From Planctomycetota bacterium (GTDB lineage: Bacteria; Planctomycetota; Phycisphaerae; Phycisphaerales; UBA1924), in contig JACTNA010000018.1 of NCBI GenBank assembly GCA_014584315.1, positions 1-64,000 on the forward strand: DNA of 64,000 nt. The letters run 5' to 3'. Below are positions 58,770-64,000 of the stretch, piece after piece; the first letter of the stretch is position 1; every line of letters starts with the position of its first letter. The notes below the pieces were generated by a model. The model was given only the letters and a program-made list of their open reading frames with translations, was not told the origin of the DNA and searched no databases. The translations under genes were made by a program, and so were the position numbers.

Positions 58770-61229
58770 CTACGGCCCGGCGGACGACCGGCGATCCGTC
58801 GCCAGCCGGTCCAGTTCCAGCGTCGAGTTCAGCCATCGCTCCCAGTCCTGCCTGGACATGGGCAGATACGGGTCGTCCCACGCTTCGTCGGGGAGGCTCT
58901 CGAAGAAGCGGCGGGCACGCTCGTTGCTCGTGCGCGCCAGTTCGATCTCGCCCCTCGCCAGGTGCGCGTTCACGATCTGCACGAGCGCGACGAGCGAGGC
59001 CGGATCGCGCGGGTAGCGGTCTCGCGCGGCCGTGTAGTGCCGGATCGCGCTCTCGTGCTCGCCGAGCTCCATGGCGCAATCGCCCAGGTAGAGGTAGGCG
59101 TTGCGGAGTTGCACTTCGTCCACGATCGTTCGCCGGCCCGGCTCGACGGCCTCAAGCCCGGCCCGCGCCTGCTCGAAGAGCGACAGCGCGCGGAACAGGT
59201 AGTCCTCGCGGAGGCGAGCGAGCTCGCGGGCCCGGACGCTCGGCATCGCCTCGCGCGCCGTCTCTTCCGCGATCTCCCCGGCGAGCAGGCGATAGGAGTC
59301 CGCGAGCCGATAGCGAACGGCGTTGGTCGCCGGGTCGTCCGGGAAGCGCCCGGTCGCCTCTTCGAGCCGCTCGACCGCGTCGCGGAACCGGCGTGCGCCG
59401 TACAGGTACGATCCGAGTTCGATGAGCGCGTCGCGGTACGCGGCGGACTCGGAGTCGCCCAGTTCGCCGTGCACCACCGCGACGAGCAGGTCCTCCGCCT
59501 CGGCGTCGTTGTCCGGATCGGCGTCGCCCAGGAGCGTCTGCGCCAGAGGAACGTATGCGGCGTCCGCCCACGGCCCGACGCCCTTCGATTCCTTCTTGTC
59601 GGCGATGAGGGAGCGGAACTCCTCCGCGGCAGCGGCGATCTGCCCCATCGCCTGGAAGCAGCGCGCGAGCCTGAACCTCGCCTCGGCCTGACGCGGGTCG
59701 TCGGGGAAACCCGACGCATAGTCGCGGAAGCGAAGGATGGCGCGGTCGCGGTCCCCCCCCCGATCGAACGAGTCCGCGGCGAGCCAGAGCGAGCGCGCGT
59801 AGGCGTCGTTGTCCGTGAGCACGACGCGATTCATGTGCTCGGCGTAGTACTCTCCCGCCTTCAGAAGGTGCTGCTGCGCCTGGCGGCGGGCGGCCAGGTC
59901 CGCGCTCACGCCGGCGGCGGCTTCGATCTCGTCCGCCGCGCGCCGGTGCGCCTCGGCGAGCGCGAGCAGCACGTCCGCCGTCGCCTCGTCGATCGTGTAG
60001 AGCGACTCGGCGAGCTGCGCATAGCGCATCGCGCCCCCCGTGTCCCCGCCGTAGTACCGCTCCCCGTAGCGCGCCAGCAGGCTCTGGGCCACCCGGGTCC
60101 GATCCGGCTCGCCGTCCGGAGCGCGGCGCACCGCCTCGACCAGCCGCTCGTACGTCTCGAGCGCGGCCTCGTCCTCTCCCAGCGTGCTCCGTGTCTCCGC
60201 GAGGCCGAGCAACGCGGGCGCGAGCAGCGGCGTCAGCTCCCATTCGCTCACCAGCGTGGCGTAGCGATCGCGGGCCGCGGCCGTGTCCCCCCGTCTGGCC
60301 TCGGCCTCGGCCGTCAGCAGTTCCGCACGCCCGCGGCGCACGTCCAGCCCGCTGAGCATCGAGGACGCCCGCTCGAACTGGGCGACGGCTTCGTCGAGCT
60401 CACCCAGGCGGAAGTGCCCGACGCCGAGCAGGTAGTAGAGTTCCCCGAGTTCCGGCGAGTCCGGCACCCGGTCGCGCAACCGAACGATCGACTGCACCAG
60501 CCGCGTGACGGCCTCCTCCATCCGACCCTGCGCGATGCGGACCTCCGCCTGGCGAGCGAGGCACCACAACTGCTCCTCCATCGGGAGGTCCGGCTCGGCG
60601 AGCAGCCGCGATACGAGTTGCACCGCGCGGTCGTGGTCCGGAGGGTCGCGCTCGAGCGATCGCTCGACGACGCGCCGGATGACGCGGCGCCGCAGGTCGG
60701 ACTGATGCTCCGCCAGCCCGTCCGCCCGGCGCAGCGCTTCGTCGGGGCTGTCGAGCCGCAGATAGGTCTCGGCGAGCGCGTAGACGTCGCCCGGCTCGAG
60801 CGCGGCACCGTAGCGCTCCGCTTCCAGGTACGCCGTCGCGATGTTCCGGTTGTTCTGCTCGACGTCCGCCCCGAGCGACTTCTGTGCGCCGTGCAGCGCG
60901 CGGGCCAGCAGCAGGTGGTACCTCGCGTGGGCCGCCGCGCTCACCTGCTCGTCGCTCAGGTGCGCGTAGACCTCGCGGTTGAGCAGCGTGACGGCCTCGG
61001 CGTGCCGTTCGTGCGCGATCAGCGCCTCCGCGTCCGTCAGCGGGCCGCCCAGTTGCGGGCCTGGGGCACGGACCACCGCTGTCACGATCCCGCCGGCAAG
61101 CAGAACCGCCGCGACGAGCAGCAGCCACACCTGCCACGATGCGCGCAACGCCTCGCGCAATCGCTGCGGTCCCGACCGCTCCGGCGTGTCCTGGCGCTGC
61201 TCCACCCGGTCCTCCGGCACGACAGCCAC
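58770..61229 (-). CDS. Membrane-anchored TPR-repeat protein
   Basis: An 819-aa protein with one N-terminal span (WQVWLLLVAAVLLAGGIVTA, about 32-52) and a large body of tetratricopeptide-like helical repeats, such as ALAETYLRLDSPDEALRRAD, YYLLGVGHFRLGELDEAVAQ and RYRLADSYRLLAGEIAEETA. Such proteins usually act as scaffolds. It lies 25 bp upstream of the flgN-like gene on the same strand, so it may be cotranscribed with the flagellar locus, but a link is not shown. The start is GTG at 61229. Confidence 0.85.
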   Translation of the reverse strand: MAVVPEDRVEQRQDTPERSGPQRLREALRASWQVWLLLVAAVLLAGGIVTAVVRAPGPQLGGPLTDAEALIAHERHAEAVTLLNREVYAHLSDEQVSAAAHARYHLLLARALHGAQKSLGADVEQNNRNIATAYLEAERYGAALEPGDVYALAETYLRLDSPDEALRRADGLAEHQSDLRRRVIRRVVERSLERDPPDHDRAVQLVSRLLAEPDLPMEEQLWCLARQAEVRIAQGRMEEAVTRLVQSIVRLRDRVPDSPELGELYYLLGVGHFRLGELDEAVAQFERASSMLSGLDVRRGRAELLTAEAEARRGDTAAARDRYATLVSEWELTPLLAPALLGLAETRSTLGEDEAALETYERLVEAVRRAPDGEPDRTRVAQSLLARYGERYYGGDTGGAMRYAQLAESLYTIDEATADVLLALAEAHRRAADEIEAAAGVSADLAARRQAQQHLLKAGEYYAEHMNRVVLTDNDAYARSLWLAADSFDRGGDRDRAILRFRDYASGFPDDPRQAEARFRLARCFQAMGQIAAAAEEFRSLIADKKESKGVGPWADAAYVPLAQTLLGDADPDNDAEAEDLLVAVVHGELGDSESAAYRDALIELGSYLYGARRFRDAVERLEEATGRFPDDPATNAVRYRLADSYRLLAGEIAEETAREAMPSVRARELARLREDYLFRALSLFEQARAGLEAVEPGRRTIVDEVQLRNAYLYLGDCAMELGEHESAIRHYTAARDRYPRDPASLVALVQIVNAHLARGEIELARTSNERARRFFESLPDEAWDDPYLPMSRQDWERWLNSTLELDRLATDRRSSAGP

Positions 61230-61330
61230 GGGCCGGATCCTCCGGCCTCACGGGCCACGGGAAGCCCGTCTGCGCCTCTATCGGGCTACCGAACGCGCAA
61301 ACTTGACCTGTTCTCGGAGGCCGGAATGCA

Positions 61331-62920
61331 TCACGCGCCGTTATCATCCGGCGGCTCCGCGGGAGGCCGCTCCACAGGCTCCACCACCACGGTCCCGCCC
61401 ATCAGATCCCCCCGGTGCCGGGCATTCAGCGTCATCAGGCCGGCCACGGCCCACGGGGCGAGGAACCACTTGAAGGCGTTGCGAGCGGCCGCACGCCACA
61501 GGGCGGGACGGAGCAGGCGGTCCGCGTCCGCCCGAACGACTCGGATGCCGACGAGCCACTTGCCGAGCGTCAGTCCCCCGAGCCACTCGCCGATCGTGGC
61601 GTGCGCGACCGCGACCGCCAGCGCGGTGAGAGGCTCAGCGGGGCTGCCGGTGATGCCGAAGAGCGTGAACGGGCTGAGCACTTCCGAGATCGGCGCGCCG
61701 GTGATGATCGAGGCGCCGCCCGCGGCGAGCAGGAGGTCCACGAGCGATGCGGCGATGCGCTTCGAGCGCGACGCGAGCGCGACGCCGGGCGGGAGCGCGA
61801 CGACCCCAGGCTCGCCCGTCGGGCGCATGAGCAGCGCGATCACGACGACCATCACCCCGAGAAGCACCACCGCGAGCAGGCGGAAGTCCCCGGAACTGAC
61901 GGGGCGTGAGGCCCGCATCTGCCCGTGATAGAGGACGGCTCCCGTGGCCGCCGAGACCTCGGCGATCTCGGCGGTCGCCCGGGCACGCGCTCGCTCGTCG
62001 CTCTCGACGACGAGTTCACGCCACAGCAGGGCGATGCGGCCGGAGACGGGCGTCGGCGAGACCGTCCACGACCCGCCCTCGCGCACGAAGCGCGCCAGAT
62101 CGATGAAACCGTCCGGTTCGATCCCGAACGCCTCGGCCCTCGCGCCGGCGCAGACCACCACCGCCAGGTGCGGCCCGGAACCGACGAACTCGACGCGAGC
62201 ACCCGGCCCGATCGTGGACGGAGCGGCGAGCGTGAAGCGCTCCCAGGCGGACTCCCCATCGGCGTCCGCGCCCCGGAGCCAGAGATCGGCACGGTCGTCG
62301 TGCAGCGCAACGATCCAGAGGCCGCGGTCGTTCCACGCCATGCCGAGGCGCGATCCCGACACCAGGTCATCCAGATCGTCCGGCGGCCCGAGGCTCTGCC
62401 AACCCGCGGGCGTGAGACGCAGCAGCGACGCCCCGTCGATCCCCACGAGCAGCGCGACCGGCCCCTCCGGCGTGCCCGAAACCGCCGCCAAGAATCCCTC
62501 ACCCGGGAGCGACGGGTGCGGATCCAGCCGACCGACCGGCTCGTACGCCCACAGCCCGCCGAGGCCCGAACGCACCGCCGACACCGATCGGACAAGGCGC
62601 ACCCGCACCCCGCCCTCGGGCGGGAAGACCATCCACGCGCGCGCGTCCCACGCGGCGAGGCGCTCCGGAGCGGCGTGCAGTTCGGTCACCATCCGGTACG
62701 AGCCGTCCGCGCCCGCCTCGCCGTCGCGCGGCGGCAGGTGCACCAGCGCGGGACCGCCCGTGCCCGGGTGCGTCGCGATGGCCCAGCCGTGCTGCGCGAG
62801 GGCGGGGGGGGCGACGAGGATCAGCAAGAGAAATCGGCAGAGGAACGAAACCGACGAGCGGCCGAGTGCGTGCCGACCCCGCTTGCGCCCCGCCACGCTG
62901 CGACTGTGCCACTCGGCCAC
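61331..62920 (-). CDS. RDD-domain membrane protein with large exported region
   Basis: A 529-aa protein. A signal peptide (SSVSFLCRFLLLILVAPPAL, near residue 30) is followed by a large exported region of beta type (about 40-330). One span (FRLLAVVLLGVMVVVIALLM) and a C-terminal RDD domain follow, with ASRSKRIAASLVDLLLAAGG and TLGKWLVGIRVVRADADR. RDD proteins are thought to be transporters of ions or small molecules, with a poorly defined role. The GTG at 62920 is preceded by GAGGAG within the end of the upstream gene and lies in an AGTGGC repeat. Confidence 0.8.
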   Translation of the reverse strand: MAEWHSRSVAGRKRGRHALGRSSVSFLCRFLLLILVAPPALAQHGWAIATHPGTGGPALVHLPPRDGEAGADGSYRMVTELHAAPERLAAWDARAWMVFPPEGGVRVRLVRSVSAVRSGLGGLWAYEPVGRLDPHPSLPGEGFLAAVSGTPEGPVALLVGIDGASLLRLTPAGWQSLGPPDDLDDLVSGSRLGMAWNDRGLWIVALHDDRADLWLRGADADGESAWERFTLAAPSTIGPGARVEFVGSGPHLAVVVCAGARAEAFGIEPDGFIDLARFVREGGSWTVSPTPVSGRIALLWRELVVESDERARARATAEIAEVSAATGAVLYHGQMRASRPVSSGDFRLLAVVLLGVMVVVIALLMRPTGEPGVVALPPGVALASRSKRIAASLVDLLLAAGGASIITGAPISEVLSPFTLFGITGSPAEPLTALAVAVAHATIGEWLGGLTLGKWLVGIRVVRADADRLLRPALWRAAARNAFKWFLAPWAVAGLMTLNARHRGDLMGGTVVVEPVERPPAEPPDDNGA

Positions 62921-62921
62921 T
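62894..62921. repeat. AGTGGC octamer-type repeat at a gene start
   Basis: On the minus strand, AAGTGGCCGAGTGGCACAG followed by a diverged copy of the unit forms the first codons of the RDD protein (VAEWHSRS). The same repeat type occurs at 63836-63872 at the start of the lipoprotein gene upstream. Confidence 0.6.
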
Positions 62922-62922
62922 T

Positions 62923-63870
62923 CTACTCCTCGACCCCTTCGCGCCCGCTCGCGTCCGGGCGGTCGTCGAGCGAGTACACGTCGGCGACGCGGAAATCGCG
63001 CAGCAGACGCTCGAGATCGAACGCCCGGTCGCTGACCTCTCGGTTCTCCGGCTCGAAGAGGCGCAGCGTGATCGTCGTCTCCGCGTCCGGCACGTCCACC
63101 CGGATCATCATGGCCATGCGCGGTCCGACCCGGCCGTCGCCACGCACCGGCACATAGTCGTAGCGCGACAGCGTCGAGATGGCGATCGGCTCGCCGTCCT
63201 CGCCGAGCAGTTCGACCATCGCTGCCTCGTAGGTCTCGGGGTCGAGCCACAGTCGGCGCGTCCCCCACCGCGAGGAGAGGATGACCCCGAGCAGGCGGCC
63301 GTCGTCAGACCAGCGCGTCCAGCCCGGCGGCGCGGCCGGCCCGACGCCAGGCGCCTCGGGCATCGGCAACGGCGAGATCGCCAGCAGGTCCACCAACTCG
63401 CGCGGATGGACCGGCACGCCGAACTCCAGCGATGTCTCCGGCGTGGCCAGGTCGTGCAGGCCCACGAGCGCGAGCCGACGGCTGCGATCGGCAAGGTCGA
63501 TCCACCAGTAGAAGCCTTCGTTCGAGCCGAGGTAGAAATACGTCTCGCCCAGTTTGTTCACGCTCAGGGCCAGGTCGTGAGGCCTGCGGATCAGCAGGTG
63601 CCCCTCGGCCTGCTCCACCGCTTCGCGACCGCTCTTGCCCGTCGGCGAACGCACCGAAACCGTCACCCGCGACCACAGCCGGTCCAGACGATCCGCGGTC
63701 TGGTTGTACCGCGTCGCGACATCCACATAGCGCGGCACCGGCCCTCGATCGATGCGCTGAACCTCTCCGCCGCCCGCGCACCCCCCAAGCACGGCCAACG
63801 CGCACAGCAGCACGCCGATCACGCCCCGCGATGCGCACTCCGCCACTCTGCCACTCCGCCACTCTGCCAC
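62923..63870 (-). CDS. Exported lipoprotein of unknown function (LolB/DUF4292-like)
   Basis: A 315-aa lipoprotein with lipobox AVLGGC (Cys31 counting from GTG 63870). The body of about 280 residues resembles the LolB/LolA half-barrel fold in pattern (LSVNKLGETYFYLGSNEGFY, LWLDPETYEAAMVELLGEDG), but the match is weak. The start is uncertain: GTG 63870 has GGAAG upstream, while GTG 63846 would give a more usual signal length. Both lie inside a 16-bp tandem repeat. It stops 2 bp before the RDD gene, so the two are coupled. Confidence 0.75.
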   Translation of the reverse strand: MAEWRSGRVAECASRGVIGVLLCALAVLGGCAGGGEVQRIDRGPVPRYVDVATRYNQTADRLDRLWSRVTVSVRSPTGKSGREAVEQAEGHLLIRRPHDLALSVNKLGETYFYLGSNEGFYWWIDLADRSRRLALVGLHDLATPETSLEFGVPVHPRELVDLLAISPLPMPEAPGVGPAAPPGWTRWSDDGRLLGVILSSRWGTRRLWLDPETYEAAMVELLGEDGEPIAISTLSRYDYVPVRGDGRVGPRMAMMIRVDVPDAETTITLRLFEPENREVSDRAFDLERLLRDFRVADVYSLDDRPDASGREGVEE

Positions 63871-63872
63871 TT
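63836..63872. repeat. Two tandem 16-bp copies of CGCCACTCTGCCACTY
   Basis: Positions 63841-63856 and 63857-63872 are copies of CGCCACTCTGCCACT that differ only at the final base, preceded by a partial copy. On the coding strand they read AGTGGCAGAGTGGCGG and encode the first codons of the lipoprotein (VAEWRSGRVAE). A related motif is at 62894-62921, and CCACTCTGCCAC recurs in fliP at 39273-39284. Confidence 0.8.
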
Positions 63873-63884
63873 CGTACTTCCGAT

Positions 63885-64000
63885 CTACCGGCTCTCGCCG
63901 CCAGCCATGATCCGGTCCAGCAGGCGCATCCCCGCCGACATGGCCTCACGGTCCATCCCCGGATCCATGACCTCCGTCGCCGGGCCGGCGTACTCGCCGC
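63885..64000 (-). CDS. C-terminal end of an unidentified gene (partial)
   Basis: The last 38 or so codons of a minus-strand gene whose start lies beyond the window. They read EVMDPGMDREAMSAGMRLLD, then RIMAGGESR and a TAG stop. The piece is too short for identification. It ends 14 bp before the lipoprotein start, so the two are likely in one transcript. Confidence 0.5.
   Translation of the reverse strand, partial: GEYAGPATEVMDPGMDREAMSAGMRLLDRIMAGGESR

Noticed and set aside
58341..61928. Plus-strand frame of about 1195 codons opposite the TPR gene
   Set aside because: Arg/Pro/Ser-rich shadow without any recognisable domain, antisense to three supported genes.

Overview
The window is about 70% G+C and reads as a chromosomal segment of a Planctomycetota bacterium, most likely of the class Phycisphaerae. 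The evidence for this is a planctomycete-style prepilin protein ([19 protein letters not shown]), a secreted protein with a C-terminal dockerin-like pair of calcium loops, zinc-ribbon/GYF_2-like and RDD membrane proteins, many GC-rich hairpins in gene gaps, and a flagellar cluster in Firmicutes/planctomycete order. The assignment is inferred from content. No rRNA, complete tRNA, CRISPR array, insertion sequence or phage module was recognised.

Left part (1-31 kb), mostly metabolism and cell envelope. Positions 1-755 carry no credible gene. They hold eleven 21-bp units, eight with a GTGCGC/GCGCAC dyad, bracketed by heptamer arrays of the form RGCAAAT. Next come a type II secretion/type IV pilus inner-membrane protein (GspF family), a secreted glutathione peroxidase, a two-domain 6-pyruvoyltetrahydropterin-synthase-like protein and a GspE/PilB ATPase. 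Two secreted proteins of unknown function, a family 9 glycosyltransferase and a serA-serC pair for serine synthesis follow. Further on are the dockerin protein, the prepilin-like protein, a zinc-ribbon membrane protein, a PpiC-type lipoprotein, an alpha/beta hydrolase lipoprotein, RNase Y and an adhesin-like lipoprotein. An scpB, DUF58, transglutaminase, PilZ operon and a divergent response regulator/HD-GYP pair complete this part; PilZ and HD-GYP both point to cyclic di-GMP signalling.

Right part (30.4-58.7 kb), one flagellar locus on the minus strand. In transcription order it has a FlgN-like chaperone, a soluble histidine kinase, a sigma-54 activator, flgB, flgC, fliE, fliF, fliG, fliH, fliI, fliJ, a MotE/YlxF-like gene, fliK, flgD, a TIGR02530-type gene, flgE, flbD, motA, motB, fliL, fliN, fliO, fliP, fliQ, fliR, flhB, flhA, flhF, flhG, a small membrane ORF and a FliA/WhiG sigma factor, then folK and an unknown secreted protein. 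The order closely matches the Bacillus subtilis fla/che operon. fliM is absent from its usual place between fliL and fliN, where a 238-bp gap with a strong hairpin sits. A sigma-54 activator at the head and a FliA-type sigma factor at the tail suggest staged expression. Many junctions overlap by 4 bases (ATGA, GTGA, TTGA), which suggests translational coupling.

Far right (58.7-64 kb): a large membrane-anchored TPR protein, an RDD membrane protein, a lipoprotein and the last codons of a gene that continues beyond the window. Two of these genes begin inside copies of an AGTGGC octamer repeat.

The features most worth follow-up are the 21-bp dyad array, several unrelated families of short-period repeats and hairpins placed at gene junctions, the missing fliM, and a SerA whose usual catalytic Glu is Gln.
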